From Sphingopyxis sp. Root154 (lineage in GTDB: Bacteria > Pseudomonadota > Alphaproteobacteria > Sphingomonadales > Sphingomonadaceae): a stretch of DNA of 64,000 nt. Positions 1 through 9,434 of the stretch are shown piece by piece; within the stretch, counting starts at the first letter, position 1; every line of letters begins with the position of its first letter. The position numbers were made by a program, and so were the translations under genes. Location of the stretch: assembly GCF_001427105.1 (NCBI RefSeq), contig NZ_LMGI01000002.1:1342650-1406649 (forward strand), given 5' to 3'. Below the pieces are notes generated by a model. The model was not told the DNA's origin and did no database searches. It saw only the letters and a program-made list of their open reading frames with translations.

Positions 1-779
1 AGCTGCTCGGCGACGTCGCGGGACGTTACGCGGCGCTATACGGCTATTTCGACGACCAGCCGGCGGTGCAGAAACAGATCGCGGCACGCGGCACCGCGGC
101 GCTCGCACCCGCGATGGGGCGCCTCGGCTTCGACGCTCGCGCCGGCGAACCCGCACTCGACAGCATCTTGCGCTCCGACCTGCTCAGCGCGCTCGGGACA
201 TTGGGCGACGCCAAGGTGCTGGCGGAGGCCCGCCGCCGCTTCGCGCTGCTCGACAGCAATCCTGCGGCGCTCGACGGCCCGCTCAAATCGCGCTGGCTCG
301 ACATCGTCGCGTCGAACGCAAGCGAAGCTGAATGGACCAAGCTGCGGACGATGGCGAAGGGATCGAAATCGGCGGTCGAGCGCAGCGCTTTCTACACGTT
401 CCTCGGCAATGCGAAGGACGCAATGCTGGCGAAGCGCGCACTCGACCTCGCGCTCACCGACGAACCCGGCAAGACCGTCAGCGCCTCGATCATCGGCTCG
501 GCCGCGAAGAACCACCCCGAACTGGCGGTCGATTTCGCGCAGGCGAATCAGGCCGCGGTCGACCGGTTGATCGACGCCTCGGCGCGCGCGCGATTCCTCG
601 CGGGATTGGCGGCTTCGTCGAACGATCCCGCGATGATCGCAAAGCTCGAACGGATCGCCGCGCCGCTGCCCGCCGACGTCCGCAAGCCCTATGACAAGAC
701 GCTGGCCAGCCTGAAGGAGCGCAGCGTCAGCCGCCCGCGTATCAAGAGCGAAATCGCCGGCTGGCTGAAAGCGAAGTAA
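1..779 (+). CDS. M1 family metallopeptidase, C-terminal part (partial)
   Basis: The reading frame is open from the window edge (first whole codon at 3) and gives 258 residues before the TAA. The sequence is a run of short alpha-helical repeats rich in Ala, Leu and Asp with no catalytic motif, as expected for the ERAP1-C-like superhelical tail of M1 aminopeptidases; the zinc-binding HExxH part would lie upstream, outside the window. In the family this tail covers the active site of a zinc aminopeptidase. The family assignment rests on the texture of the tail (repeated helix pairs, Lys-rich end) and cannot be confirmed without the N-terminal domains. Confidence 0.65.
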   Translation, partial: LLGDVAGRYAALYGYFDDQPAVQKQIAARGTAALAPAMGRLGFDARAGEPALDSILRSDLLSALGTLGDAKVLAEARRRFALLDSNPAALDGPLKSRWLDIVASNASEAEWTKLRTMAKGSKSAVERSAFYTFLGNAKDAMLAKRALDLALTDEPGKTVSASIIGSAAKNHPELAVDFAQANQAAVDRLIDASARARFLAGLAASSNDPAMIAKLERIAAPLPADVRKPYDKTLASLKERSVSRPRIKSEIAGWLKAK

Positions 780-800
780 GGAAAGGCCGCGGCTGACCGG

Positions 801-1244
801 TCAGTCGGCCGGCTGCGGCATTCCAACCGGCATCGCGCTTTCCCATTCGGCGCGCGCGCGGCGGATCATTGCCTTGAGCGCATCGGCATGGCGCTGCCAC
901 GCGGCCGCCGCCCCCGCGGTCCCCGCCGCGGCGCCGAGTTCAACAACCGTCATGTCGATGAAGGCATCATATTCGGCGATCGGCAGCGGGCCGTAAGCGC
1001 GGTGGGTGAAAACGAGCTCGGCGACGAGCGGCCACACCCAGCCCTCGCCCTTCGCGAGGCCGAACATCATCTGCAGCGTCTCGTCGGTCATCCGCCGCGA
1101 CGAGGCGTCGACCACCATAAAGCTCGCGCGGCGATCGGGGAACGCGGCGAAGAAGCGGTCGAACAGCGTATGACGAATGTCGATGCCGGCGTCAGCGACG
1201 GCCGTCAGGCTCGCCTCCATCAGCGCGGCATCGGCTTCGCTCAC
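801..1244 (-). CDS. globin-like protein
   Basis: A 147-residue single-domain helical protein. Phe35-Pro36 resembles the CD region of globins, and His81 in the segment [10 protein letters not shown] is a plausible proximal heme ligand, followed by a helix around [12 protein letters not shown]. Length fits a single-domain globin. Its ATG overlaps the stop of the upstream HerA-like ATPase gene by four bases (ATGA), so the two are translationally coupled. Heme binding is inferred from the family; no heme experiment or search backs it. It could be a globin-fold protein that has lost heme. Confidence 0.55.
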   Translation of the reverse strand: MSEADAALMEASLTAVADAGIDIRHTLFDRFFAAFPDRRASFMVVDASSRRMTDETLQMMFGLAKGEGWVWPLVAELVFTHRAYGPLPIAEYDAFIDMTVVELGAAAGTAGAAAAWQRHADALKAMIRRARAEWESAMPVGMPQPAD

Positions 1245-2836
1245 TTGAACAGGCTGCCCAATATCCCGCGCATCAGCTGGCCGCCGAACTTGCCCGCAAC
1301 CTGCCGACCGAGGCTCGTCGCCGCCGAGCGTGCCGCCGACTGGACCATTTTTTCGGTCATCGATGGCTTCGCCGCTTCGCGCGCCGCGGCCTTTTCGAGC
1401 CGCAGCCGCTCGCGTTCCTCGGCTGCCTTGACCTTCGCCTCTTCCTTCGCGGCGATCGCGGCCTGCTTGTCGGCTTCGGCCTGCGCCTTCGCCTCGATTG
1501 CGGCCGCCTGCGCCTGCTCGGCCTTGGCGGCGAGCAGCTCCTCGGCGCTCTCGCGGTCGACGGCGGTGTCATATTTGCCCTCGACGGGCGAAATCGACTT
1601 GATGATTGCGCGCTCCTTGGCGTCGAGCGGACCCGCGCGCGAGCAGGGCGGCTTGATCAAGGTGCGCTCGACCGGCGAGGGCGCGCCGTCGGCCATCAGC
1701 AGCGACACCAGCGCCTCGCCGACTTTCAGTTCGGTGATCTCGCGCGCGACATCGACCTTGGGGTTCGGGCGGAAGGTGTCGGCGGCCGCCTTCACCGCCT
1801 TCTGATCGCGCGGGGTGAAGGCGCGGAGCGCGTGCTGGACGCGGTTGCCGAGCTGGCCAGCGATCGTTTCGGGCACGTCGATCGGGTTCTGCGTGACGAA
1901 ATAGACGCCCACGCCCTTCGAACGGATCAGGCGGACGACCTGCTCGATCTTTTCTGTCAGCGCGGGCGGCGCGTCGTCGAACAGCAGATGCGCTTCGTCG
2001 AAGAAGAAGACGAGCTTCGGCTTGTCGGGATCACCGACCTCGGGAAGCGTCTCGAACATCTCGCTGAGCATCCAGAGGAGGAAGGTCGCGTAGAGTTTCG
2101 GGCTCGCCATCAGCTTGTCGGCAGCGAGGATGTTCACATAACCGCGGCCATTTTCGTCGGTGCGGATCATGTCCATGATGTCGAGCGCCGGCTCGCCGAA
2201 GAAATTGGCGCCGCCCTGGCTTTCAAGCGTCAGCAATTGGCGCTGGATCGTACCGACGGTGGCTTTGGACACATTGCCATATTTCGTCGTGAGCTCGTCG
2301 GCGCTTTCGGCGCACCACGACAGCATCGCCTGCAGGTCGCCAAGGTCGAGCAGGAGCAGATTCTGTTCGTCGGCGACGCGGAACGCAATCGCGAGCACGC
2401 CCTCCTGCACCTCGTTGAGCCCCATCAGCCGCGCGAGCAGCAGCGGGCCCATTTCGGAAATCGTCGTGCGCACGGGGTGCCCCTGCTCGCCGAACAGGTC
2501 CCAGAAGATGACCGGATTGTCGCGATAGACCCATTCGCCGTCACCGATCTCGGCGGCGCGCGCGGCGAAAATCTCGTGCATCTTCGACGTCGGGCTGCCC
2601 GCCATCGCCATGCCGGCCAGATCGCCCTTTACGTCGGCGACGAACACCGGGACGCCGACCGCCGAAAAGCCTTCGGCCAGCCCCTGCAGCGTCACCGTCT
2701 TGCCGGTGCCGGTCGCGCCGGCAATCAGCCCGTGGCGGTTCGCGCGTTTCAGCACAAGCGACTGGCGCGGACCATCGGCCGCGCCGCCGCCACCGAGACC
2801 GATATAGATTTCGCTTGCCGTGCTACCGTCGCTCAC
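1241..2836 (-). CDS. HerA-like ATPase, DUF853 family
   Basis: A 531-residue P-loop ATPase of the HerA/FtsK-like DUF853 (YjgR) group. Walker A is GATGTGKT at 40-47 and Walker B is [10 protein letters not shown] at about 275-284; an Arg-rich segment with TQNP near 330 resembles the sensor region. The C-terminal ~100 residues are a charged Ala/Glu/Lys coiled coil. I start at the GTG at 2836, residues [11 protein letters not shown], because GGAGG lies seven bases upstream; the frame is open further but that stretch has no family-like sequence. Members are predicted hexameric DNA translocases of unknown role. The globin-like gene follows with a four-base overlap. Confidence 0.85.
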   Translation of the reverse strand: MSDGSTASEIYIGLGGGGAADGPRQSLVLKRANRHGLIAGATGTGKTVTLQGLAEGFSAVGVPVFVADVKGDLAGMAMAGSPTSKMHEIFAARAAEIGDGEWVYRDNPVIFWDLFGEQGHPVRTTISEMGPLLLARLMGLNEVQEGVLAIAFRVADEQNLLLLDLGDLQAMLSWCAESADELTTKYGNVSKATVGTIQRQLLTLESQGGANFFGEPALDIMDMIRTDENGRGYVNILAADKLMASPKLYATFLLWMLSEMFETLPEVGDPDKPKLVFFFDEAHLLFDDAPPALTEKIEQVVRLIRSKGVGVYFVTQNPIDVPETIAGQLGNRVQHALRAFTPRDQKAVKAAADTFRPNPKVDVAREITELKVGEALVSLLMADGAPSPVERTLIKPPCSRAGPLDAKERAIIKSISPVEGKYDTAVDRESAEELLAAKAEQAQAAAIEAKAQAEADKQAAIAAKEEAKVKAAEERERLRLEKAAAREAAKPSMTEKMVQSAARSAATSLGRQVAGKFGGQLMRGILGSLFK

Positions 2837-3234
2837 CCGCTGTCCTCCACTTTTCAAACCTGCGCCAAGGTTAGAGCGGCGGTTCAACCTAGGCAATCGG
2901 CAAACCGGCGCATCGGCCGACCCGTTTCGACCGATTGCAGCTCCCGCGATTACCATCCGGGGGTCAGTTTCCATGCCGGTGAGGCAAGCCGCTGCGCTTG
3001 AAGTACCGCCCAAGATTCGTTAGCTTGAGTCCATGTTTACGCGCGCCATCCCGATCTACGACCTCACAGGTTCGCTGGCGTCCGCGTCATTTGCCGTTCC
3101 GCCACCTGATGTGACGATCAAAGCCAGGCTTGCCGGGGCACCGCCTCCGCCGCCCACACTGGTAGCTGGCTAAATTTAGCCGCAGAACCCGCACTTGCCG
3201 TGCGGGCGTCACAAATTTTCTCAGGTGATTTCCC
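2837..3234. other. 398-bp intergenic region with a small hairpin
   Basis: No convincing gene lies between the ATPase and transporter starts. A short open frame at 3033-3173 (+, 46 codons) has no ribosome binding site and a proline-rich end, and I do not call it. A hairpin at 3188-3206 (CCCGCAC, five-base loop, GTGCGGG) lies 28 bases before the transporter ATG and may shape its leader. Divergent promoters for the two flanking genes should be here, but I could not fix any. Confidence 0.5.
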
Positions 3235-4089
3235 ATGTTCAATCGTCATGTGTCGGCGCTTGCGCCGACGACTGCGTTCGTCTTGCTCTGGAGCAGCGGC
3301 GCCATCATATCCAAAATCGGCCTTCAATACGGGTCGCCGTTCGCCCTCCTGATTGCTCGCTACGCAGTCGCTCTGGCAGTCCTTATCGCGTTCGCGGTTT
3401 GGCGCGGGCGATTCCTGCCCGCGCGCGGAACGCGAAAGCGCGTCATCTGTGTGGGCCTCTCCATCGCAGGGCTCTATTCAGCCTGTTACCTTCTTGCCCT
3501 CAGCAACGGATTGACACCCGGCGCGCTGGCAACGCTCCTTGGCGTGCAGCCTATCTTGACCCTTCTCCTGACCGAGCATCGTGCCACCGCGATGAGGCTT
3601 CTGGGGTTGGGATGTGCTCTAGCGGGGCTGGTGCTCGTTGTATGGGACGGGCTCATGGCAGCCCGTTTTGATGCGATGGGCCTCATCTTCGCCGGACTGT
3701 CGCTGCTTGGGATCACGGCCGGATCGATTCTGCAGAAGCAGGAAGAGCAGGCACCCGCGATGGTCCTGCCGCTCCAATATGTCGCGGGACTGGCGTTCGC
3801 AGGCGCCATCGCTCCCTTCGGCCCGCTGCACGCCTCGTGGCATCCGGGCTTCATACTGCCCGTTCTGTGGCTTGGGCTGGTTATTTCCGTGGGGGCAACC
3901 TTCTTGCTCTACCGACTGATTGCGCGGGGCAATCTCGTGAACGTAACCAGCCTTTTCTACCTCGTACCCGGCGTGACCGCAGCGCTGGACTGGCTGATAC
4001 TCGGCAACCCCATGTCGCTTCACGCCGCAGCTGGATTGGCTTTGGTGGTCGGGGGCTTGCTTATCGTATTCCGCGAGAAGCATGGCTGA
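3235..4089 (+). CDS. EamA-type drug/metabolite transporter
   Basis: A 284-residue hydrophobic protein with about ten membrane segments in two repeated halves, the pattern of EamA (DMT superfamily) permeases. It opens with FVLLWSSGAIISKIGL, typical of EamA repeat 1; the second repeat begins near residue 145 (GLIFAGLSLLGITAGSI) and ends with a short basic tail. Family members export amino acids, metabolites or drugs; nothing here identifies the substrate. The ATG at 3235 follows AGGTGATTTCCC. Codons such as ATA and CTT appear more often than in neighbours, hinting at a different history. Confidence 0.85.
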   Translation: MFNRHVSALAPTTAFVLLWSSGAIISKIGLQYGSPFALLIARYAVALAVLIAFAVWRGRFLPARGTRKRVICVGLSIAGLYSACYLLALSNGLTPGALATLLGVQPILTLLLTEHRATAMRLLGLGCALAGLVLVVWDGLMAARFDAMGLIFAGLSLLGITAGSILQKQEEQAPAMVLPLQYVAGLAFAGAIAPFGPLHASWHPGFILPVLWLGLVISVGATFLLYRLIARGNLVNVTSLFYLVPGVTAALDWLILGNPMSLHAAAGLALVVGGLLIVFREKHG

Positions 4090-4096
4090 ACTCGAC

Positions 4097-4126
4097 GGCG
4101 TTCCGCTTTTCATCGAGCGGAACGCC
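4097..4126. other. perfect hairpin after the EamA gene
   Basis: GGCGTTCCGC at 4097-4106 and GCGGAACGCC at 4117-4126 form a ten-base-pair stem with a ten-base loop, eight bases after the EamA stop. No T-run follows the right arm, so it is an mRNA end-stabilising hairpin or a weak terminator, not a classic intrinsic terminator. Confidence 0.5.
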
Positions 4127-4221
4127 ATCGGCAAGGGTCGTGGGGCCGTCATTGGCCACGCGGCGATGGCGCCAATTGCTCGTCCGCTTTCGCCCCCTTG
4201 CCAACACCAGCGCCCATCCGC

Positions 4222-4593
4222 TCATCCCATAATGAAGGCGTTGAGCTTGTTGCCGTCGGGATCGCGAAAATAGCCGGCATAAAAGGTGTCGCCGCGCGGT
4301 CCCGGCGGGCCTTCGCACGTCCCGCCATGCGCGAGCGCGATTTCGTGGAGGCGGTGGACCTGGTCCTTGTCCTTCGCCTGCAGTGCGACCATCACGCCGT
4401 TGCCGACCGTCGCGACATTGCCGTCGAACGGCTTGGTCAGCCCGATGCCCGCGCCGCCCCCCGGCTTGCCCCATGCGATGAAGCCGTCGAATTCCATCAT
4501 GCGCGGCGTGTCGAGTTCGGCGGCAATCGCGTCATAGAAGACCGCCGCCTTTGCCAGATCCTTCGTGCCCAGCGTCACATAGCCAATCATCAT
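4222..4593 (-). CDS. VOC family (glyoxalase/bleomycin-resistance-like) protein
   Basis: A 123-residue protein with the beta-alpha-beta-beta-beta modules of the vicinal oxygen chelate fold: MIGYVTLGTKDLAKAAVFYD opens module one and GYFRDPDGNKLNAF closes module two, the most recognisable VOC signature. Such small proteins act as dimers, either as metal-dependent lyases or dioxygenases, or as ligand-binding resistance proteins. The specificity is not readable. The ATG at 4593 has GGGAGA just upstream. It stands alone, convergent with the EamA gene. Confidence 0.8.
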   Translation of the reverse strand: MMIGYVTLGTKDLAKAAVFYDAIAAELDTPRMMEFDGFIAWGKPGGGAGIGLTKPFDGNVATVGNGVMVALQAKDKDQVHRLHEIALAHGGTCEGPPGPRGDTFYAGYFRDPDGNKLNAFIMG

Positions 4594-4652
4594 CTTTCTC
4601 CCGACTCGTTCTTATGAGAACATAATATGAACGAGAACCGCGGCGCGCAAAC

Positions 4653-4685
4653 AAAAAGGGCGCCGAACCCGAAGGTGCGGCGCCC
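4653..4685 (-). terminator. intrinsic terminator of the degP-type gene
   Basis: Read on the minus strand, GGGCGCCG and its complement (4658-4665 with 4678-4685) form an eight-base-pair GC stem with a 12-base loop, followed at once by TTTTT (complement of 4653-4657). It lies 25 bases after the protease stop. Confidence 0.85.
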
Positions 4686-4710
4686 CGATTGATAGCTACG
4701 AAGCCGAAGC

Positions 4711-6204
4711 CTATTTCACGCGAATCGCGATAAAGGCCGACGGCTGGCCGCGACGCTGGATTTCGAGCAGTACCGCATCGCGGCCCGCCTTCTTCGCGTC
4801 GGCGATGGTCTTGGCGAGCGCCTCGCTCGTCGCGACCGGGGTGCGGTTCGCGCTGAGGATCACGTCGCCGCGGCGCAGGCCCTTGCGGCCCGCATCGCTG
4901 CTCGCCGACGCGGCGCCGATTACGAGGCCCTTGGTTCCGGCATCGACACCGACCGCGCGCGCGATATCAGGGGTCACCACCTGCACCGACAGGCCGAGCT
5001 CGTCCTGGATCGCCTTGTCGGCGGCGCCGGTCGGATCCTCGGGTTCGGCCTGCTCGGCCTCGGGATCGAAGTTGCTGCCCGCCAGCTCTTCCTCAGGCGG
5101 ACGCGTGCCGACGAGGACATTGAGCGTCATCGCCTTGCCATCGCGAATGATCTCGAGCGGGATGCGCGTACCCGGCTTGGTGTTCGAGACGATGTACGAC
5201 AGCGTCTGCTGCGGCGTGACGTCCTTGCCGTTAACCTTGGTCACCACGTCGCCGCGCTTCAGCCCGGCCTTTTCGCCCGCCTGCGCGGGTTCGACGCGCT
5301 GGATGAACTCGCCGCGATCCTTTGGCAGGCCGAGCGCCGCCGCGAGATCCTCGTCGACCGGCGCGATGCCGATGCCCAGATAGCCGCGCTCGACCTTTTC
5401 ACCGGCGCGCAGCGCGTTGATCACCGGGATCGCCGCATCGGCGGGGATCGCGAAGTTGACGCCGATGTTCGCGCCGACGGGCGAGATCAGCATATTGTTG
5501 ATACCGACGACATTGCCCTGCAAGTCGAACAGCGGGCCGCCCGAGTTGCCGCGGTTGATCGCCGTATCGGTCTGGATATAGCGGTCATAGGCGCCGCCCT
5601 GCCCGATGTTGCGCTGAACCGCCGAGATGATGCCCGCGGTGACCGTCGAGCCGAGCCCGAGCGGGTTGCCGATCGCGACCACCCAGTCGCCGACGCGCGC
5701 GGTGCTGCTGTCGGCGAACTTCACGAACGGCAGGCCGCCGGCCTCGATCTTGAGCAACGCGAGGTCGGATGCGACGTCACGGCCGACGATCGTCGCCTTA
5801 TATTCCTTCTGGTTGGTCAGCGTCACCGTGACCTGGTTCACCGCCTCGCCGCGCGGACCGCCCGAGATGACGTGATTGTTGGTGACGATATAACCGTCGG
5901 CCGAGATCAGGAATCCCGAACCGCCGCCCTGCTGTTCCTGCGTGATCGGCTCGCGCGTCCCCGCAAAGGGGTTCAGCCGGACGCCGAGCGTGACTTCCTG
6001 CTTGGTCGAGATATTGACGACGGCGGGCTGCAACTGCTCGACCAGGTCGGCGAAGCTTTCGGGCGCGCCCGAACGCGGAACGACCTTGGCGATTTCGCTC
6101 TTCTCATTCTGCGCGACCTGCGCGCCGACGGGAGACTGGGTGACCAGCGCCAGCGCGGTGCCACCCGCCAGCAAGGCCGAAGTGATGCCATAAACATAAC
6201 GCAC
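4711..6204 (-). CDS. degP: Do-family serine endoprotease (DegP/DegQ-like)
   Basis: A 497-residue periplasmic protease and chaperone of the HtrA family. Signal peptide at about 1-30 (cleavage after VGAQ is plausible). The trypsin-like domain has His111 (TNNHVI), Asp147 (ASDLALLKI) and Ser221 (GNSGGP). Two PDZ domains follow at about 270-370 and 400-495, the normal DegP layout. It degrades or refolds damaged envelope proteins. It lies downstream of hflK-hflC on the same strand, 128 bp after hflC, a grouping known in proteobacteria for envelope quality control. A clear terminator ends the unit. Confidence 0.95.
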   Translation of the reverse strand: MRYVYGITSALLAGGTALALVTQSPVGAQVAQNEKSEIAKVVPRSGAPESFADLVEQLQPAVVNISTKQEVTLGVRLNPFAGTREPITQEQQGGGSGFLISADGYIVTNNHVISGGPRGEAVNQVTVTLTNQKEYKATIVGRDVASDLALLKIEAGGLPFVKFADSSTARVGDWVVAIGNPLGLGSTVTAGIISAVQRNIGQGGAYDRYIQTDTAINRGNSGGPLFDLQGNVVGINNMLISPVGANIGVNFAIPADAAIPVINALRAGEKVERGYLGIGIAPVDEDLAAALGLPKDRGEFIQRVEPAQAGEKAGLKRGDVVTKVNGKDVTPQQTLSYIVSNTKPGTRIPLEIIRDGKAMTLNVLVGTRPPEEELAGSNFDPEAEQAEPEDPTGAADKAIQDELGLSVQVVTPDIARAVGVDAGTKGLVIGAASASSDAGRKGLRRGDVILSANRTPVATSEALAKTIADAKKAGRDAVLLEIQRRGQPSAFIAIRVK

Positions 6205-6332
6205 GATCGAAATTCCTTTTCGTTCTCGAAAAACTCATCTGCCCCGGCCGCGGCTATCTGCGGCGAATTGGCTGAACGGTGATTGAACATGAACGAGCGC
6301 TGCAAGTTCCATTCAGCCGGCAGCCGGCTGTG

Positions 6333-7187
6333 TCAGCCGCCGCTGAACCGCTTCAGATATTCATTGTCGGGCGACATGATGATCGACGTCCCGCCCTGGT
6401 TGTTCTCGCCGAGGAAGGTCTGCCGATAGCTCTGCATCGCGCGGTAGAAGTCATAGAATTCGGGGTCCTTGCCAAAGCTGGCGGCATAGATGCGCGCCGC
6501 TTCACCATCGGCGCTGCCGCGAATGATCTGCGCTTCCTTCTGCCCTTCGGCGCGGATCGAGATCGCTTCCTGCTGGCGCGCGGTGCGCATGCGGTTGTAC
6601 GCCGCCTCCAGCGTCGCGCCTTCGGGAAGGTCGGCGCGCTTGATCCTGACGTCGATGATCTCGGCGCCATATTTGTTCGCCTCGCGGTTCAGCGCGACCT
6701 GGATATTGTCCATCACCGCGCCGCGTTCGGGCGACAGCAACGTCGCAAAGGTGCGCTTGCCAAGCTCGTTGCGCAGCGACGAGCCGAGGATCGTCGCGAG
6801 CTGCGCCTGCAATTTATCCTCGGTGCGGATCGCGGTGTACATGCGCACGGGGTTGGTGATGCGGAAGCGCGCGAAGGCGTCGACCTGCAACCGCTGCTGG
6901 TCGGTCGAGAGCACCTGCTGGCGCTCCATGTTCACGCCGAGGATGCGCTTGTCGATATACTGGATGCCGTCGGTGAACGGCACCCGCAGGACGAGCCCGG
7001 CGCCCGAACGCCCGAAGTCCTCGTTCGGCTTGTAGCGGTTCACCGTCCGCTCGATCTCGCCGAAGCGCAGGATCAGCGCCTGCTTGTCCTCGGGCACGAT
7101 CGCCAGCGATTGCGACAGGATGACGAGTATAATGACGGCGCCAAACAGCAGCCGCATCGGGTTCTGGAAGAACGAACCGAACATCAT
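6333..7187 (-). CDS. hflC: protease modulator HflC
   Basis: A 284-residue SPFH/prohibitin-family protein. One N-terminal membrane segment (about 9-29, LLFGAVIILVILSQSLAIV) is followed by the periplasmic SPFH domain (IVPEDKQALILRFGEIERTV) and a long C-terminal helix rich in Ala, Glu and Gln. HflC pairs with HflK to form the large cage that surrounds and modulates FtsH in the inner membrane. Its ATG overlaps the hflK stop by four bases, so the partners are translationally coupled. Confidence 0.95.
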   Translation of the reverse strand: MMFGSFFQNPMRLLFGAVIILVILSQSLAIVPEDKQALILRFGEIERTVNRYKPNEDFGRSGAGLVLRVPFTDGIQYIDKRILGVNMERQQVLSTDQQRLQVDAFARFRITNPVRMYTAIRTEDKLQAQLATILGSSLRNELGKRTFATLLSPERGAVMDNIQVALNREANKYGAEIIDVRIKRADLPEGATLEAAYNRMRTARQQEAISIRAEGQKEAQIIRGSADGEAARIYAASFGKDPEFYDFYRAMQSYRQTFLGENNQGGTSIIMSPDNEYLKRFSGG

Positions 7188-8353
7188 TCGCCTCCCTTCG
7201 TGGTGGCTTCGGGTGCCTTGATCCGCTTCTGCACTTCGTTGAGCGGCAGATAGGGGGTCACCCCGCGCGCTTCGACAATCGTCTTGTCGACGTTCGACAA
7301 CACATTCTCCATCGTTTCATAATAAAGGCGCTTGCGGGTCACTTCGGGTGCCAGCTCATATTGCGCGTAGATCTGGTCGAACGCCGACGTGTCGCCGCGC
7401 GCGCGTTCGAGCACCTGCTGTTGATAGGCGCGCGCGAGGTTGATCGCCGATTCGCGTTCCTGTCGCGCTGCGGTGACTTCCTTGAACGCCTCGTCGACCT
7501 GGCTCGGCGGGTCGACCTGACGAATCGCGATGCCCTGGATCATCACGCCGGCGCGATACTGGTTGAGCAATTCCTGCATGCGCTGCTGAACCTGCGCCTC
7601 GATCTCGACGCGGCCGGGGCCGATCGCCTGGACGAGGTCGAAGTTCGCGACCGTCGCGCGCATCGCGCTTTCGGCGACTTCGCGGATCGTGCCTTCGGGA
7701 TCGGCTAGCTGGAAGAAGAACAGCTCGGGATCGCGCACCGACCAGCGGACCTCATAGGCAAGGTCGACGATGCTCTGGTCGCGCGTCAGCACGAAATTCT
7801 CGTCGGTCGCGTTCGGCGAGCCGACCGCCATCGTGCGGATCGCACGAACGTCCTCGAGCCGGATGCGCTCGATCGGCGCGGGCCAGGTCAGTTTCACGCC
7901 AGGCCCGACGGTGCGCGAATAGCTGCCGAGGCGCGTGATAACGCCTTCCTTTTCGGGCGGCACGATGTGGAAGGAAGAGAAAAGCACCCACGCAACGACG
8001 AGTGCGAGAGCCACCCATTTCCAGATCTTCGCCGAATCGCCGAAATTGAACGGACTGCCGCCGCCTGCTCCGCCGCCGCCAAAGCCGCCGCGGCCCTTGC
8101 GCAGCAATTCGTCAAGCGCCGAAGGGCCGCGCGGCTTTTGCGCGCGCCGCTGGTCGGCGGGATCGGGCGTGACCCACGGGTTGCGCGGGCCGGGTTTTTT
8201 GCCGTCGCCGCCACTACCCTTGCCGCCGTCGTCATCCCCCTTGCCGGGACCGCTGCCCCACGGGCTGTTGGCCATCTGGCTGATCTGATGGAAAAATTGC
8301 CGCAATCCCCTCGGGCTGCGGCGATCCATGCTGCCGTCAATCTTGTCGTTCAT
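7184..8353 (-). CDS. hflK: FtsH protease activity modulator HflK
   Basis: A 389-residue partner of HflC. The N-terminal ~90 residues are cytoplasmic, Gly/Asp/Lys/Pro-rich and disordered (GKGDDDGGKGSGGDGKKPG), as in many HflK proteins; one membrane segment follows (WKWVALALVVAWVLF), then the SPFH domain starting HIVPPEKEGVITRLG. The frame is open far upstream, but that part is antisense to mrp, so I place the start at the ATG at 8353 (MNDKIDGS). There is no strong ribosome binding site, and ATGs 24 and 78 bases downstream are alternatives. Confidence 0.93.
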   Translation of the reverse strand: MNDKIDGSMDRRSPRGLRQFFHQISQMANSPWGSGPGKGDDDGGKGSGGDGKKPGPRNPWVTPDPADQRRAQKPRGPSALDELLRKGRGGFGGGGAGGGSPFNFGDSAKIWKWVALALVVAWVLFSSFHIVPPEKEGVITRLGSYSRTVGPGVKLTWPAPIERIRLEDVRAIRTMAVGSPNATDENFVLTRDQSIVDLAYEVRWSVRDPELFFFQLADPEGTIREVAESAMRATVANFDLVQAIGPGRVEIEAQVQQRMQELLNQYRAGVMIQGIAIRQVDPPSQVDEAFKEVTAARQERESAINLARAYQQQVLERARGDTSAFDQIYAQYELAPEVTRKRLYYETMENVLSNVDKTIVEARGVTPYLPLNEVQKRIKAPEATTKGGE

Positions 8354-8444
8354 ATTGCTTTTATAGGGGCGGCGGGCGCGATTAACAGGGGGTGCGCGCG
8401 AAAATGGCTGGCAAACGGGCCAATCATGCCTATCTGCCGCGGAC

Positions 8445-9434
8445 ATGACCGAACAAAGCGCCGATATCGCCCGCCTGACCGCCGCCGCCGCCGATCTGAG
8501 CGAAGGGCGGTCGTCGGGCCTGCGCCTGCTCGACGATTCGGGCCTGCTTGCTGTCGTTCTCGACGTGTCGGGTCTCGCGGTCGAAGAGCGCAAACCGCTT
8601 GAAGACAAGCTGCGCGCCGGGCTGCTCGCAGAAACCGGCGTGCGCGAAGTGCGCATCGCGATGACCGCCGAGAAAAAGGCGATGACGATCATCGCGGTCG
8701 GCAGCGGCAAGGGCGGGGTCGGCAAATCGACCCTCGCCGCCAACCTCGCGGTTGCACTGCTGCGGCTGGGCGTGAAGGTCGGGCTGGTCGACGCCGACAT
8801 CTATGGCCCATCGCAGCCCCGCCTGATGGACAGCGAAAATGTAAAGCCCGAATCGCGCGGTTCGAAACTCGTTCCCGTTCCCAACGCTTACGGCGTGCCG
8901 ATGCTGTCGACCGGCCAGATCGCGGCGCCCGGACAGGCGATCGCCTGGCGCGGTCCGATGGCGGGCAAGGCGCTCGAACAGCTCGTCGATGCGAGCTGGG
9001 GCGACATCGACACGCTCGTCGTCGACCTGCCGCCGGGCACCGGCGACGTCCAGTTGACGATGATCCAGCGGCACAAGCCCGCGGGCGCGGTGATCGTATC
9101 GACCCCGCAGGATCTCGCGCTGATGGACGCGACGCGCGCGGTCAGCCTGTTCGAACAGGCCGATGTGCCGATCATTGGCCTCGTCGAAAATATGGCGGGC
9201 TATGCCTGCCCGCATTGCGGCGAGGTCAGCGACCCGTTCGGCTGCGGCGGCGCCGAAGCGGCGGCAAAGACGATGGGGCTCGATTTCCTAGGCCGCGTGC
9301 CGCTGTCGATGGGCATCCGCCTCGCCAGCGACGGCGGCGTGCCGCCCGCGGCCGGAACCGACCCGGCGGGCGAACCGTTCCATGCGATAGCGGCGAAGGT
9401 CGCCGAATGGCTGAACACACGAAAGGGGCGATGA
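8445..9434 (+). CDS. mrp: Mrp/NBP35-family Fe-S cluster carrier ATPase
   Basis: A 329-residue P-loop protein of the Mrp/ApbC family that binds and transfers Fe-S clusters. The deviant Walker A GSGKGGVGKST is at 86-96, DADIYGPSQP at 117-126 is the family signature, and the cluster-binding CxxC is Cys255-Pro-His-Cys258. The N-terminal ~70 residues form a degenerate MIP18-like domain. It is divergent from hflK with a 91-bp gap. The stop overlaps the next ATG (ATGA), coupling it to a CoA-binding protein. Confidence 0.95.
   Translation: MTEQSADIARLTAAAADLSEGRSSGLRLLDDSGLLAVVLDVSGLAVEERKPLEDKLRAGLLAETGVREVRIAMTAEKKAMTIIAVGSGKGGVGKSTLAANLAVALLRLGVKVGLVDADIYGPSQPRLMDSENVKPESRGSKLVPVPNAYGVPMLSTGQIAAPGQAIAWRGPMAGKALEQLVDASWGDIDTLVVDLPPGTGDVQLTMIQRHKPAGAVIVSTPQDLALMDATRAVSLFEQADVPIIGLVENMAGYACPHCGEVSDPFGCGGAEAAAKTMGLDFLGRVPLSMGIRLASDGGVPPAAGTDPAGEPFHAIAAKVAEWLNTRKGR

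Noticed and set aside
3033..3173. A 46-codon frame in the gap before the EamA gene
   Set aside because: No ribosome binding site and a low-complexity proline-rich end.
4082..4273. A 63-codon plus-strand frame starting MAELDGVPLFIERN, which looks like the DGVPLFIE motif of cyclase/ATPase fusions
   Set aside because: The similarity is eight residues and falls on a perfect inverted repeat; the rest has no resemblance.
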